64,000 nt of DNA from Stenotrophomonas daejeonensis (GCF_001431505.1 NZ_LDJP01000070.1:1-64000), one strand, 5' to 3'; counted from the stretch's first letter, positions 10,580 to 20,032 are shown. The notes: generated by a model not told the origin, from the sequence alone. Made by a program: numbers and translations.

Positions 10580-10608
10580 GACGCGCCGGCAACGGCGCGT
10601 CTTTTTTT
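10580..10608 (+). terminator. rho-independent terminator of the S9 peptidase gene
   Basis: Perfect 9-bp stem GACGCGCCG / CGGCGCGTC with a GCAA tetraloop, followed by seven T residues. Confidence 0.93.
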
Positions 10609-10818
10609 CCTTCTCCCTCCGGGAGAAGGTGCCCGAAGGGCGGATGAGGGTACGGGGCGAAGCCCCGCAGTGTATTAGTGCATTGAGGCTTCGCCCGTAT
10701 CCTCACCCCAACCCCCGCTCCGCGCCCCGGCCCACGCCAGCGGCGTGGGCGCTCAACCCGCACGCGCGCCAGTGGCGCGCAAACCGTGCGGCCTCGCCCC
10801 GGTGGGAGAGGGGCTTGA
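10609..10818. repeat. composite of TTCTCCC/GGGAGAGGGG-type intergenic repeats
   Basis: The stretch begins with TTCTCCCTCCGGGAGAAGGTGCCCGAAGGG and ends with CCTCACCCCAACCCC and GTGGGAGAGGGG. These are the same modules as at 28012, 30472, 36567 and 62582, here in two facing copies. Inner arms GGGCGAAGCC / GGCTTCGCCC pair across about 25 bases. It fills most of the 294-bp gap between the peptidase and DUF819 genes. I see no gene in it. Confidence 0.65.
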
Positions 10819-10862
10819 AAGCCTCACCGCGTCACCGTATTCGATCGACAGGAGCAGGCTTG

Positions 10863-12113
10863 ATGCCGACCGACAGCACTACCGCCCTCATCAGCAACGA
10901 CATCGTCGGCCTTGGCCTGATCGCCGCGACGCTGGCATTGATCTTCTGGCTGGCCAGCGGGCCGACGCCGTTCTGGAAGAAATTCTTCGCCTGGGTGCCG
11001 GCATTGCTGCTGTGCTACTTCGTGCCGGCCATCTACAACACCGCCGGCATCATCGACGGCCACGGCACCAAGCTCTACAACCCGATCGCCCGCGACGTGC
11101 TGCTGCCGGCGGCGCTGGTGCTGCTGACCCTGTCCATCGACCTGAAGGGCATCATCCGCCTCGGGCCGAAGCTGCTGCTGATGTTCGTCACCGGTACCGC
11201 GGGCATCGTGCTGGGCGCGGCGGTGTCGTTCCAGATCATGAAGTTCATCCATCCGCAGACCGTGGCCGGCGACACCTGGGCCGGCATGGCCGCGCTGGCC
11301 GGCAGCTGGATCGGCGGCGGCGCCAACATGGCCGCCATGCGCGAGACGTTCAACGTCGATGCCACCACCTTCGGCCAGTTCGCGGTGGTGGACGTGGCCT
11401 GCGCCAGCCTGTGGATGGCGGTGCTGCTGTGGCTGGCCGGGCGCTCGCCAGCCATCGACGCGCGCACCGGCGCCGACACATCGGCGATCGACGACATGAA
11501 GCGCCGCATCGCCGAGTACGAGGCGAAGAGCGCGCGCAACCCGAGCCTGACCGACCTGATGGTGATCGTCGGCGTCGGCCTGGGCGTGGTCGGGCTGGCG
11601 CATGCGCTGGCGGTGCTGCTGGCGGCGTGGTTCGGCGCCAACGTCAGCTGGGCCGGTCGCGCCTCGCTGGATACGGCCTTCGTCTGGGTGGTGATGCTTT
11701 CCACCGTCACCGGGCTGCTGCTGAGTTTCACCCCCGTGCGCAACCTGGAGGCGGCCGGCGCCTCGAAGATCGGCACCCTGTTCCTGTATTTCCTGATCGC
11801 CTGCATCGGCATGCAGATGGACCTGCTGTCGCTGGCCGACCGGCCGTGGCTGTTCCTGCTGGGGGTGATCTGGATGGGCGTGCACATCGGCCTGCTGTAC
11901 CTGGTGGGCCGGCTGCTGCGCACGCCGCTGTTCTTCTTCGCCATCGGCTCGCAGGGCAACATCGGCGCGGCCGCCTCGGCGCCGGTGGTGGCCGCGGCCT
12001 TCCACCCGACGCTGGCGCCGGTGGGCGTGCTGCTGGGCACGGTGGGCTACGCCACCGGCACCGTCATCGCCTACATGACCGGGCTGATGCTCAAATGGAT
12101 GGCCGGCGCGTAG
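10863..12113 (+). CDS. DUF819 family integral membrane protein
   Basis: 416 residues with about 11-12 hydrophobic helices. The pattern (ISNDIVGLGLIAATLALIFWL, then AGSWIGGGANMAAMRETFNVDATTFGQFAVVDV, and AIGSQGNIGAAASAPVVAAAF near the end) is that of the DUF819/YjcL group, a permease-like family of unknown substrate. The repeated glycine-rich GSWIGGGANMAA and SQGNIGAAASAP segments look like re-entrant or discontinuous helices of a secondary transporter; this is inference. The start is ATG at 10863 with AGGAG 9 bases upstream. The open frame extends far upstream through the intergenic repeats and is not coding there. A GTAG palindrome follows the stop codon. Confidence 0.85.
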   Translation: MPTDSTTALISNDIVGLGLIAATLALIFWLASGPTPFWKKFFAWVPALLLCYFVPAIYNTAGIIDGHGTKLYNPIARDVLLPAALVLLTLSIDLKGIIRLGPKLLLMFVTGTAGIVLGAAVSFQIMKFIHPQTVAGDTWAGMAALAGSWIGGGANMAAMRETFNVDATTFGQFAVVDVACASLWMAVLLWLAGRSPAIDARTGADTSAIDDMKRRIAEYEAKSARNPSLTDLMVIVGVGLGVVGLAHALAVLLAAWFGANVSWAGRASLDTAFVWVVMLSTVTGLLLSFTPVRNLEAAGASKIGTLFLYFLIACIGMQMDLLSLADRPWLFLLGVIWMGVHIGLLYLVGRLLRTPLFFFAIGSQGNIGAAASAPVVAAAFHPTLAPVGVLLGTVGYATGTVIAYMTGLMLKWMAGA

Positions 12114-12123
12114 GGCCGCTGCC

Positions 12124-12186
12124 GTAGGTCGGGGTTACATCCCCGACGCTTCCGGCAGCAGCGTCGGGGGTGTAACCCCGACCTAC
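12124..12186. repeat. SMAG/GTAG palindromic repeat
   Basis: GTAGGTCGGGGTTACATCCC pairs with its complement ending GACCTAC around a short variable centre. It lies between the convergent DUF819 and ybdD genes. It belongs to the same subfamily as the copies at 34181, 43526, 48533 and 58658. A shorter GTAGGTGCGGGGCTT/AAGCCCC fragment follows at about 12196. Confidence 0.85.
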
Positions 12187-12249
12187 CTGCCCGCGTAGGT
12201 GCGGGGCTTTATCGATGAAGCCCCATGCGGAGCAGACTCCCGACATGAG

Positions 12250-12271
12250 AAGGCCGCCTTTCGGCGGCCTT
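12250..12271. terminator. hairpin downstream of cstA-ybdD
   Basis: AAGGCCGCC pairs with GGCGGCCTT around TTTC, 24 bp past the ybdD stop codon. It is likely to end the cstA-ybdD message on the minus strand. The T tract is short. Confidence 0.55.
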
Positions 12272-12295
12272 CCGTGTTCCTGCATCATTGCCGGC

Positions 12296-12520
12296 TCAGC
12301 AGCAGCGGAACCCGCCCCTGCCGCCGAAGCGCGCTTCCTGGCGCTCGCGGAAGAAGGTTTTGTAGTCCATGACCTCGCGCTCCGGGTGCTTCTCCTGCAT
12401 GTGCCGCACGTAGTTGTCGTAGTCCGGCACGCCACAGCACAGCCGCGCGGTCTGCACCAGGCGCCGCCAGGTGCGGCGGAACGCCTGGTGCTGGCCGGCC
12501 GGGACCAGCGCGGTGCCCAT
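12296..12520 (-). CDS. YbdD/YjiX family small protein
   Basis: A 74-residue protein with the family signature CCGVPDYDNYVRHMQEKHPEREVMDYKTFFRERQEARFGG and a C-terminal RCC. In enterobacteria such a gene follows cstA or btsT in the same operon (ybdD, yjiX), but its role is not settled. Here the ATG overlaps the cstA stop by one base (TAATG), so the two are almost certainly translated together. It is most likely an accessory of the CstA-type pyruvate/peptide uptake system. Length and cysteines are typical. Confidence 0.9.
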   Translation of the reverse strand: MGTALVPAGQHQAFRRTWRRLVQTARLCCGVPDYDNYVRHMQEKHPEREVMDYKTFFRERQEARFGGRGGFRCC

Positions 12521-14586
12521 TACAGGTCCACCTCGTGCGGCTTCAGCGCCACATATGGCGTTTCATGGTCGGTGCGCACCGGCGAGCGACGCGCGGCAGC
12601 AATGGTCTTGATCGAATACACCAGCACCGCGAACACCACGAACAGGAACAGGGCGGTCAGCCCGGCATTGATGTAGTTGTTGACCATCACCTGGTGCATC
12701 TGGTCGAAGTCCTTCGACGGCGGCAGCAGGTTACCGGCGGCGATGGCGTCGCGGTACTTGTGCGCCTGCGCGAGGAAACCCACCGCCGGTTCATCGGAGA
12801 AGATCTTGATGAAGCCGGCGGCGGTGGTGCAGACCAGCAGCCAGATCGCCGGGATGACCGGTACCCACGCGTACTTCTCCTTCTTCGCCTTGAACAGCAC
12901 CACCGTGCACAGCAGCAGCGCCACGCCGGCCAGCATCTGGTTGGCGATGCCGAACAGCGGCCACAGCATGTTGATGCCGCCCAACGGGTCGGTCACGCCC
13001 TGGTACAGGAAGTAACCCCACAGCGCCACGCAGCCGCCGGTGGCGATGAAGCTGGCCACCCACGAGTCGGTGCGGCGCAGCGCCGGCACGAAGTTGCCGA
13101 GCAGGTCCTGCAGCATGAAGCGGCCCGAGCGGGTGCCGGCATCGACCGCGGTGAGGATGAACAGCGCCTCGAACAGGATCGCGAAGTGGTACCAGAACGC
13201 CATCATGCCGTCGCCCGGCAGCACCGCGTGCAGGATCTGCGCGATGCCCACCGCCAGCGTCGGCGCGCCGCCGGCGCGAGAGAGGATGCTGTGCTCGCCG
13301 ATCTCGGCGGCGGTGGCGGTGAGCTGCTCGGGCGAGATCGCGAAGCCCCAGTTGCTGACCACCTGCGCGGCGTTGGCCACGTCGGTGCCGATGATGGCCG
13401 CCGGGCTGTTCATCGCGAAGTAGATGCCCGGCTCGATGATCGAGGCGGCCACCATCGCCATGATCGCCACGAACGACTCCATCAGCATGCCGCCATAACC
13501 GATGTAGGCGGCGTGGCCCTCGTTGGCCAGCAGCTTGGGCGTGGTGCCCGAGCTGATCAGCGCGTGGAAGCCGGACACCGCGCCGCAGGCGATGGTGATG
13601 AACAGGAACGGGAACATGCTGCCCTTCCACACTGGGCCGGTGCCGTCGGTGAACTGGGTCAGCGCCGGCATCTTCAGTTCCGGCATCACGATCAGGATGC
13701 CGATCGCCAGGCCGACGATGGTGCCGATCTTGAGGAAGGTGGACAGGTAATCGCGCGGGGCCAGCAGCAGCCACACCGGCAGCACCGCGGCGACGAAGCC
13801 GTAGCCGATCAGCATCCAGGTGATCTGGGTGCCGGTGAAGGTGAACATCGGCCCCAGCACCGGGTCGGCCGCGACCCGGCCGCCGTACCAGATCGCCGCC
13901 AGCAGCAGCACCAGGCCGACGACCGATATCTCGCCAATCCTGCCGGGCCGCACGTAGCGCATGTACAGGCCCATCAGGATCGCGATGGGCATCGTCGCGA
14001 TGACGGTGAACATGCCCCACGGGCTGCCTTCCAGCGCCTTCACCACGATCATCGCCAGCACCGCGAGGATGATGATCATGATCATGAACACGCCGAACAG
14101 GGCGATGGTGCCGGGCACCTGGCCCATCTCCTCGCGCACCAGGTCGCCGAGCGAGCGGCCGTTGCGGCGGCTGGAGATGAACAGGATCATGAAGTCCTGC
14201 ACCGCGCCGGCCAGCACCACGCCGGCGATCAGCCACAGCGTGCCGGGCAGGTAGCCCATCTGCGCGGCCAGCACCGGGCCGACCAGCGGGCCGGCGCCGG
14301 CGATCGCGGCGAAGTGGTGGCCGAACAATACGTGCTTGTTGGTCGGCACGTAGTCCAGGCCGTCGTTGTTGATCACCGCCGGGGTGGCGCGGGTCGGGTC
14401 CACGCCCAGCACCTTGTTGGCGATGAACAACCCGTAGTAGCGGAACGCGACCAGGTACAGCGACACCGTCGCGGCCACGATCCACAGTGCGTTGATGTGT
14501 TCGCCGCGGCGCAGTGCCACGACGCCCAGGCAGCATGCGCCGATCAGGGACAGCACTGCCCATCCGGCCTTGGAGAAACCTTTCAT
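12520..14586 (-). CDS. cstA: CstA-type carbon starvation protein (pyruvate/peptide transporter)
   Basis: A 688-residue inner-membrane protein with about 16-18 hydrophobic segments. CstA-family proteins import pyruvate (E. coli BtsT, CstA) or peptides under carbon limitation. Characteristic blocks are ATPAVINNDGLDYVPTNKHVLFGHHFAAIAGAGPLVGPVLAAQMGYLPG (split: VPTNKHVLFGHHFA, AGPLVGPVLAAQMGYLPG), SSRRNGRSLGDLVREEMG and FGIANQMLAGVALLL. The ATG is preceded by GAGGTGA. It is translationally coupled to ybdD. The 223-bp spacer to the divergent pirin gene holds the promoter; I see no clear CRP site. Length is normal for the family. Confidence 0.95.
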   Translation of the reverse strand: MKGFSKAGWAVLSLIGACCLGVVALRRGEHINALWIVAATVSLYLVAFRYYGLFIANKVLGVDPTRATPAVINNDGLDYVPTNKHVLFGHHFAAIAGAGPLVGPVLAAQMGYLPGTLWLIAGVVLAGAVQDFMILFISSRRNGRSLGDLVREEMGQVPGTIALFGVFMIMIIILAVLAMIVVKALEGSPWGMFTVIATMPIAILMGLYMRYVRPGRIGEISVVGLVLLLAAIWYGGRVAADPVLGPMFTFTGTQITWMLIGYGFVAAVLPVWLLLAPRDYLSTFLKIGTIVGLAIGILIVMPELKMPALTQFTDGTGPVWKGSMFPFLFITIACGAVSGFHALISSGTTPKLLANEGHAAYIGYGGMLMESFVAIMAMVAASIIEPGIYFAMNSPAAIIGTDVANAAQVVSNWGFAISPEQLTATAAEIGEHSILSRAGGAPTLAVGIAQILHAVLPGDGMMAFWYHFAILFEALFILTAVDAGTRSGRFMLQDLLGNFVPALRRTDSWVASFIATGGCVALWGYFLYQGVTDPLGGINMLWPLFGIANQMLAGVALLLCTVVLFKAKKEKYAWVPVIPAIWLLVCTTAAGFIKIFSDEPAVGFLAQAHKYRDAIAAGNLLPPSKDFDQMHQVMVNNYINAGLTALFLFVVFAVLVYSIKTIAAARRSPVRTDHETPYVALKPHEVDL

Positions 14587-14809
14587 CGAGTCACCTCGCG
14601 GGAAAACCGCAGCAAGGGTCGCTCCCGCGGTGGCCGGGGGTCAACGACGACGGCCGTTTCGCGGATGCAACTTTGGTCGTAGACCGCGGTGCCCGCGCGA
14701 CTGAATGCGCGGGCGTCGCGCCGGTGGCGGAACGATCGGTTGCGCTGCCGGCGCTTGGCGCCGCCGGCCCTTGCCACCATCGTGCAGTCATTCCCCGTGA
14801 GGACGGACC

Positions 14810-15655
14810 ATGAACAACCCCACCCGTGTCCAGCGCATCGTCCGCGGCATGCCCACTTCCGACGGCGCCGGCGTGCGCCTGACCCGCGTGATCGGCGGCC
14901 CGGCGCTGCCGGAGCTGGACCCGTTCCTGCTGCTGGACGAATTCGGCACCGAGCGCCCGGAAGACTACATCGCCGGTTTCCCGGAGCACCCGCACCGGGG
15001 CTTCGAGACCGTCACCTACATGCTCGACGGGCGCATGCGCCACCGCGACAACCACGGCAACGAAGGGCTGCTCACGCCCGGCAGCGTGCAGTGGATGACC
15101 GCCGGCCGCGGGCTGGTGCATTCGGAGATGCCCGAACAGGAATCCGGGCGCATGCGCGGCTTCCAGCTGTGGGTAAACCTGCCGGCGCGCGAGAAGATGA
15201 CCGCGCCGCGTTACCAGGAATATGCGCCCGAACGCATTCCGCGGGTCGAGCCTGCCGCGGGCGTGGCGGTCAAGGTGATCGCCGGCCAAGTAGGCGACAC
15301 GCAGGGGCCGATCGTGCAACCGGCCACCGGGCCGCTGTACCTCGACGTGGAGCTGGCGGCGGGGTGCGGCTGGTCGTACCTGCTGCCGGAGGGCCACAAC
15401 GCCTTCGCCTACGTGTTCGAGGGCGGGCTGGTGCTGGGCGAGGGCGAAGCCGCGCGTGACGTGGGCCGGCATGAACTGGCGGTCCTCGGCGGCGGCAACG
15501 ACCTGCGCCTGCAGGCGGGCGGCGAGGGCGCGCGGTTGATCCTCGTCGCCGGGCGCCCGCTGCGCGAACCGGTCGCGCGGCACGGGCCGTTCGTGATGAA
15601 CACCCGCCAGGAGCTGATGCAGGCCTTCGTCGATTTCCAGGAAGGGCGTTTCTGA
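14810..15655 (+). CDS. pirin family protein (cupin)
   Basis: A 281-residue bicupin protein. The pirin N-domain metal site is visible in FPEHPHRGFETVTYMLDG, GRMRHRDNHGNEG and the glutamate/histidine of GRGLVHSEMP. The C-domain has the YVFEGGLVLGEG and VMNTRQELMQAFVDFQEGRF segments typical of pirins. Bacterial pirins such as YhhW can act as quercetinases, or bind metabolic enzymes; the role here is unknown. A GAGG lies 8 bases before the ATG. It is the first of two pirins within 4 kb; the other, on the minus strand at 17330, is only distantly similar. Confidence 0.92.
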   Translation: MNNPTRVQRIVRGMPTSDGAGVRLTRVIGGPALPELDPFLLLDEFGTERPEDYIAGFPEHPHRGFETVTYMLDGRMRHRDNHGNEGLLTPGSVQWMTAGRGLVHSEMPEQESGRMRGFQLWVNLPAREKMTAPRYQEYAPERIPRVEPAAGVAVKVIAGQVGDTQGPIVQPATGPLYLDVELAAGCGWSYLLPEGHNAFAYVFEGGLVLGEGEAARDVGRHELAVLGGGNDLRLQAGGEGARLILVAGRPLREPVARHGPFVMNTRQELMQAFVDFQEGRF

Positions 15656-15765
15656 CGGGGGAAAGGACAGCCAGCCGCAGGAGCGACGTGGGCCGCGACC
15701 GGGGATTCCCGCGACACCGGTCGTGATCCACGTCGTTTCCGTGACCGGAAGTCAGGTTTGCCGGC

Positions 15766-16221
15766 TCACTCCCCGGCGAGGTTCATCGCGCTGTCGCTCA
15801 GGTTGCTGGTCAGCTGCTGCAGCGTGGCCAGTTCGCCGGTGTTGGCTGCGTCGATCCAGATCTGCGCGTAGCGGTTCTTTGCCAGCTTGACGGTGGTGAT
15901 GCGCCGCGATTCCAGCCCGGGCAGGTCGCGGCCGCCCATGTCGGGGTGGTACCAGTAGAGCGATTCGCCGGAGAAACTGCCTTTCTCGGCGCGCAGGTTG
16001 CGGCTCAGCACCAGTTCCGGGTCGCGCGCGGTCAGCATCAGGTTCAACACGGTGCGGCCGTCCTCGGTGGCGGCCTTGCACAGTACGAAGTCGCTTTGTG
16101 CCTGCGCTTCCCACTGCAGGCCGCTGCCCGGCGGCAGTTGCGGGCACTGGCCCGCCTGCTGGGCGTTGGCGCTGCCGGCCAGCAGCAGCGAACAGGCAAG
16201 GATACGAACGGATTTCACCAT
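15766..16221 (-). CDS. uncharacterised exported protein
   Basis: 151 residues with a clear signal peptide (MVKSVRILACSLLLAGSANA, cleavage before QQAGQ). The mature part holds two cysteines (GQCPQL and FVLCKAA) that could form a disulfide in the periplasm. It also has a segment SGESLYWYHPDMGGRDLPGLESRRITTVKL and a helical C-terminus. I do not recognise the family. The start is ATG at 16221, with GGGGGA upstream; a longer frame begins at 16263 but would bury the signal sequence. It converges on the pirin gene, with a degenerate GAGCGACGTGG...CCACGTCG palindrome between them (about 15682-15736). Confidence 0.7.
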   Translation of the reverse strand: MVKSVRILACSLLLAGSANAQQAGQCPQLPPGSGLQWEAQAQSDFVLCKAATEDGRTVLNLMLTARDPELVLSRNLRAEKGSFSGESLYWYHPDMGGRDLPGLESRRITTVKLAKNRYAQIWIDAANTGELATLQQLTSNLSDSAMNLAGE

Positions 16222-16388
16222 GCATTCCCCCAAGCACCGGCCGTGGCGGCGGACGGTGGTCATGTCGTCTGTCTGAGTTGGATCCCGCCGCGGGCCCTGT
16301 TCCCCGGCCCGATGCGCGCGTCCCCGTTGCGCGCGAGCAGTGTTTCCACGGTATTACAAAAGCGCGGCCGCTGACAAACGCAGGCGTG

Positions 16389-16414
16389 GCGACGGCCCCG
16401 GATGGGGCCGTCGC
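16389..16414. terminator. 11-bp hairpin downstream of aqpZ
   Basis: GCGACGGCCCC / GGGGCCGTCGC around a GGAT loop, 21 bp after the aqpZ stop codon on the minus strand. The short T run (CTTTCG) is on the plus-strand side, so it may act on transcription from either direction. Confidence 0.5.
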
Positions 16415-16435
16415 TTTCGTGCATGGTGCGCGAAT

Positions 16436-17158
16436 TCAGCGATTCTCGTTGCCGATCCAGCGGCAGGCGATGCCGCCGATCAACGCCCCCAGGAACGGGG
16501 CCACCCAGAATAGCCACAGCTGGCCGATCGCGCTGGGGCCGGCGAACAGCGCCACCGCGGTCGAGCGCGCCGGGTTCACCGAGGTGTTGGTGACCGGGAT
16601 GCTGATCAGGTGGATCAGGGTCAGTGCAAGGCCAATGGCGATGGGCGCGAAGCCGGCCGGCGCCTTGCCGTGGGTGGCGCCCATGATCACCACCAGGAAC
16701 ATCGCGGTCATCACCACTTCGCACAGGAACGCGGCGGCCACGCTGTAGCCGCCCGGCGACAGCGCGCCGTAGCCGTTGCTGGCGAATGCGCCGGCCTGGC
16801 TGCCGTCGATGGCGAAGCCGGGCTGGCCCTGCGCGATCTGCAGCAGGATGAAGGCCGCGAGGATGCCGCCCAGCACCTGCACGACGATGTAGGGCAGCAG
16901 GTCCTTGCCGGCGAAGCGCCCGCCGGCCCACAGGCCGAGGCTGACCGCCGGGTTGAAGTGGGCGCCGGAAACGTGCCCGAACGCATAGGCGCCGGTCAGC
17001 ACGGTCAGGCCGAACGCCAGTGCCACGCCGTGGAAGCCGATGCCGAGCGGATTGCCGTCGCCGCCGAACTTGGCCGCCAGCACCGCGCTGCCGCAGCCGC
17101 CCAGGACCAGCCAGAAGGTGCCGAGGAACTCGGCCGCCAATCGTTTCCCCATGTTCAT
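16436..17158 (-). CDS. aqpZ: aquaporin Z
   Basis: A 240-residue water channel of the inner membrane. The two pore half-helices carry the NPA boxes ([14 protein letters not shown] and [15 protein letters not shown]), and the overall sequence from [31 protein letters not shown] is typical AqpZ with six transmembrane helices. The Arg of VNPAR and the His of the [10 protein letters not shown] helix region fit the narrow water-selective filter rather than the glycerol type. The start is ATG at 17158, nine bases after GGGGA; an ATG at 17167 in frame touches the ribosome binding site, and an ATG at 17152 is also possible. It stands as a single gene with a downstream hairpin. Confidence 0.95.
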   Translation of the reverse strand: MNMGKRLAAEFLGTFWLVLGGCGSAVLAAKFGGDGNPLGIGFHGVALAFGLTVLTGAYAFGHVSGAHFNPAVSLGLWAGGRFAGKDLLPYIVVQVLGGILAAFILLQIAQGQPGFAIDGSQAGAFASNGYGALSPGGYSVAAAFLCEVVMTAMFLVVIMGATHGKAPAGFAPIAIGLALTLIHLISIPVTNTSVNPARSTAVALFAGPSAIGQLWLFWVAPFLGALIGGIACRWIGNENR

Positions 17159-17280
17159 GTAGTGCATTCCCCAGTCGAAGGCCCGGAAGCGGGCGTGGGA
17201 ACAGTACGGAATTGCGCCGGAATGCGCGTTTTGAAAGCATTAACGGGCAGGGCCGATGGTTCCCATCGGCTTCCCTGCCC

Positions 17281-17310
17281 CTGCAGGAGCGACTCGCGTC
17301 GCTCCTGCAG
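17281..17310. repeat. GCAGGAGCGAC palindrome (truncated GTAG-type repeat)
   Basis: CTGCAGGAGCGAC pairs perfectly with GTCGCTCCTGCAG around TCGC. It matches the outer arms of the GTAGGAGCGACG repeats at 26943 and 50599, but lacks their centre. It lies between aqpZ and the second pirin gene. Confidence 0.7.
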
Positions 17311-17329
17311 ACAGACGTCGTGCCTCGCC

Positions 17330-18193
17330 TCACGCCCCCGGCAGCGGGATGAATTCCTTGTCGTCGCCGGGAATGGTGCCGAAGCGGCCGTCGCGCCAGT
17401 CGTCCTTGGCCTGCTCGATGCGTTCTTTCGAGCTGGACACGAAGTTCCACCACAGGTGGCGCGGGCCATCCAGCGGTTCGCCGCCCATCAGCATCGCCTT
17501 GAGCGGGGTCTTGGCGCGCAGCCGGCCGCGCGCGCCCGCTTCGGGAATGACCAGGTGCATGGCGGGGATGTCGGTGCCGTCGAGCTGGGCCTCGCCTTCG
17601 AGCACGTAGAGCGAGCGCTCCGCGTGGGTGGTGTCCAGGTCGATCTCGGCCCCGGCATCCAGGTCGATGGCGACGTTGAGGGTGTCGGCGAACACCCGCA
17701 CCGGCGATTCCTCGCCATAGGCGCGGCCGGCGATCACCCGCAGCCAGGCGCCGTCGCGGCGCTGCTGCGGCAACTGCGCGGCGCTGAAGTGGTGGAACTC
17801 CGGCGCGGTTTCCTCGTGTGCCTTCGGCAGCGCCACCCAGGTCTGCATGCCGTGCAGCGGGTGGTCGTGCTCGCGCTCGGGCGGCGGCGTGCGCTCGGAA
17901 TGGGCGATGCCGCGGCCGGCGGTCATCCAGTTGACGTCGCCGGGACGGATGACCTGTTCCGAGCCAAGCGTGTCGCGGTGGCCGATGGCGCCGGACCACA
18001 GGAAAGTGACCGTCGCCAGACCGATGTGCGGGTGCGGGCGCACGTCGATGCCCTGGCCGGGGGCGAACACCGCTGGGCCCATGTGGTCCACGAACACGAA
18101 CGGGCCGACGCTGCGCGCCTGCAGGGTCGGCACCGCACGGCGCACCTGGAAGCCGCCGAGGTCATGGACGCGCGGGTTGATGATCGTGGTCAT
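17330..18193 (-). CDS. pirin family protein (cupin), second copy
   Basis: 287 residues, starting [39 protein letters not shown]. The metal-binding N-cupin is seen in [30 protein letters not shown] and GRGIAHSER, which contain the three His plus Glu expected for pirins. The C-cupin and the tail [20 protein letters not shown] are typical of the YhaK/YhhW-like group. The start ATG at 18193 is chosen because the pirin homology begins there; the frame is open to 18475 but antisense to the endonuclease V region. It shares only the family pattern with the pirin at 14810, so it is not a recent duplicate. Confidence 0.92.
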   Translation of the reverse strand: MTTIINPRVHDLGGFQVRRAVPTLQARSVGPFVFVDHMGPAVFAPGQGIDVRPHPHIGLATVTFLWSGAIGHRDTLGSEQVIRPGDVNWMTAGRGIAHSERTPPPEREHDHPLHGMQTWVALPKAHEETAPEFHHFSAAQLPQQRRDGAWLRVIAGRAYGEESPVRVFADTLNVAIDLDAGAEIDLDTTHAERSLYVLEGEAQLDGTDIPAMHLVIPEAGARGRLRAKTPLKAMLMGGEPLDGPRHLWWNFVSSSKERIEQAKDDWRDGRFGTIPGDDKEFIPLPGA

Positions 18194-18287
18194 GGGCGTG
18201 CTCCTTGGGCGTGGAATGGCAGGATGGCATGCGGGCTGCGTTGCTGTCGGCCGCGGTGGCGCGACGGATCGTTGCGTCGTGCGTGCC

Positions 18288-18968
18288 TCAGCGGCGCTCA
18301 TCGCGGCGCGAGGCGAGGCGGTCGGCCAGCCGCGTCGGTTCCGGCAGGCGGTAGCCGGCCAGGCAGGCCAGCACCAGCGGCAGGCAGGCCTCCACCGAGA
18401 CGCGGTGGCCGGGCGAGATGAACAGCGGATTGCAGCGCGGCTTGCTGCGCAGCACCCAGCCGACCTGCCGGCCACGGTGGCGCAGCGGCGAATGGTCGCC
18501 GCGCTGCGGGCCGGGTTCGTCGTAGTCGCCGACCAGCCGGCTCTTGCCGACGCCGATGCTGGGCAAACCGGTCAGCACGCCCAGGTGCGCGGCGATGCCC
18601 AGCCCGCGCGGGTGGGCGATGCCGTGCCCGTCCACCAGCACCAGTTGCGGTTGTTCCGGCAGTTGCCGCAGCGCCTGCAGCACCGCCGGCAGCTCGCGGA
18701 AGCTGAGCAGGCCGGGGATGTAGGGCAGGGCGGTGGGCAACCGCGCGAGCGTCGATTCGCGCGGCTGCAGGCTGGGGCCATCGACCAGCACCGCCACCGA
18801 ACGGGTGGTGCGGCCCTCGTCCTCGAAACCGCTGTCGACCCTGGCCACGCGTTGCGGCAGGCCGGGCAGGTGGTCGTGCAGGTCCACCTGCGCCGCCAGT
18901 TCGGTCTGCATGCGGCGCAGCTCGGCCAGGGGGGCGGGGGCGACATCGGCGGCGGGATGGAAGCGCAT
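18288..18968 (-). CDS. nfi: deoxyinosine 3' endonuclease (endonuclease V)
   Basis: A 226-residue repair nuclease that nicks DNA one base 3' of deaminated adenine (hypoxanthine). The active-site acids lie in [10 protein letters not shown] (strand with the first Asp), [10 protein letters not shown] (Glu) and [22 protein letters not shown] (Asp). The [11 protein letters not shown] wedge motif that recognises the lesion is intact, and GVGKSRLVG follows. The usual DVSY/DVGY at the first Asp is VDSG here, which is a common variant. Length is normal. It is divergent from gpmA with about 108 bp between. Confidence 0.92.
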   Translation of the reverse strand: MRFHPAADVAPAPLAELRRMQTELAAQVDLHDHLPGLPQRVARVDSGFEDEGRTTRSVAVLVDGPSLQPRESTLARLPTALPYIPGLLSFRELPAVLQALRQLPEQPQLVLVDGHGIAHPRGLGIAAHLGVLTGLPSIGVGKSRLVGDYDEPGPQRGDHSPLRHRGRQVGWVLRSKPRCNPLFISPGHRVSVEACLPLVLACLAGYRLPEPTRLADRLASRRDERR

Positions 18969-19031
18969 GCGCGCAGCCTGCCACTTTTGCCGCGGCCATG
19001 CCGTGCAGGCGGGGCGCCGGCACGATGCGGC

Positions 19032-19037
19032 TACAAT
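19032..19037 (+). promoter_or_regulatory. -10 element of the gpmA promoter
   Basis: TACAAT in the context GGCTACAATCGGCC, 40 bp before the gpmA GTG start. There is no convincing -35. Confidence 0.45.
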
Positions 19038-19076
19038 CGGCCGGTTGCCTTCCCCCCACGACCGGAGACCCCCGCA

Positions 19077-19826
19077 GTGACCCGCAAACTAGTGCTGTTG
19101 CGCCACGGCCAGAGCCAGTGGAACCTCGATAACCGCTTCACCGGCTGGGTGGACGTGGAACTGACCGCGCAGGGCCGCGCCGAGGCCGCCGCCGCCGGCC
19201 GGCTGATGAAGGAGGAGGGGCTGCAGTTCGACGTCGCCCACACCTCGGTGCTCAAGCGCGCCATCCACACCCTGCAGGGCGCGCTGGCCGAGCTGGACCA
19301 GGACTGGCTGCCGGTCAGCAAGAGCTGGCGCCTGAACGAGCGCCACTACGGCGGCCTGCAGGGGCTGGACAAGGCCGAGACCGCGGCGAAGCACGGCGAG
19401 GAGCAGGTCAAGGTGTGGCGCCGTTCCTACGACATCCCGCCGCCGCCGATGGACCTGGAAGACCCCGGCCACCCCAGCCACGACCGCCGCTACGCCGGGC
19501 TGGACCGCAACGCGCTGCCGGCCACCGAGTCGCTGGCGACCACGCTCGAACGCGTGCTGCCGTACTGGTTCGACGCCATCGCCCCGCAGCTGAAGGACGG
19601 CAAGACCGTGCTGGTCACCGCCCACGGCAACTCGCTGCGCGCGCTGTACAAGTACCTCAACGGCGTGAGCCGGGAAGAGATCCTCGAACTGAACATCCCC
19701 ACCGGCATTCCGCTGCTGTTCGAGCTGAACGACGACCTGAGCGTGCAGTCGTTCCGCTACCTGGGCGACCCGGAAGCGGCGAAGCGGGCGGCCGAGGCCG
19801 TGGCCAACCAGGGCAAGGCGAAGTAA
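19077..19826 (+). CDS. gpmA: 2,3-bisphosphoglycerate-dependent phosphoglycerate mutase
   Basis: 249 residues, glycolytic interconversion of 3- and 2-phosphoglycerate. The phosphohistidine motif [10 protein letters not shown] is at residues ~6-15. Other family blocks are [27 protein letters not shown] (substrate Glu and Arg), [10 protein letters not shown] and [15 protein letters not shown] with the second catalytic His. Length matches E. coli GpmA. The start is GTG at 19077, with GGAGA upstream; no ATG is suitably placed. The open frame reaches over 1 kb further upstream only because it is antisense to high-GC genes. A -10 lies at 19032 and a terminator follows the stop. Confidence 0.96.
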   Translation: MTRKLVLLRHGQSQWNLDNRFTGWVDVELTAQGRAEAAAAGRLMKEEGLQFDVAHTSVLKRAIHTLQGALAELDQDWLPVSKSWRLNERHYGGLQGLDKAETAAKHGEEQVKVWRRSYDIPPPPMDLEDPGHPSHDRRYAGLDRNALPATESLATTLERVLPYWFDAIAPQLKDGKTVLVTAHGNSLRALYKYLNGVSREEILELNIPTGIPLLFELNDDLSVQSFRYLGDPEAAKRAAEAVANQGKAK

Positions 19827-19850
19827 CCCCGCCGCCCCGTGGCAGCCCCG

Positions 19851-19881
19851 ACACCCGGCCCCGGCCGGGTGTTTTCGTTTG
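19851..19881 (+). terminator. rho-independent terminator of gpmA
   Basis: ACACCCGG / CCGGGTGT stem with a CCCCGG loop, followed by TTTTCGTTT. Confidence 0.85.
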
Positions 19882-19934
19882 CGGGGCAGGGGAGGCAGGA
19901 GCTGGTGCAGCGGTGAACAGTGATGTGAACTTTC

Positions 19935-19963
19935 TTGAAAATCGAGAATGATTCGCATCTAAT
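19935..19963 (+). promoter_or_regulatory. Fur-type iron-responsive promoter of the siderophore receptor gene
   Basis: -35 TTGAAA (19935-19940) and -10 TCTAAT (19958-19963) are 17 bp apart. The spacer holds GAGAAT-G-ATTCGC (19944-19956), a palindrome with one mismatch that matches the core of the Fur box. Repressor bound there would block RNA polymerase directly. Confidence 0.75.
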
Positions 19964-20032
19964 AACGCATCTCAATCAACCGGCATGCCACCCCGGCACG
20001 CCGCACCGGCAACCGAAAAGGCCACTCCCCGC

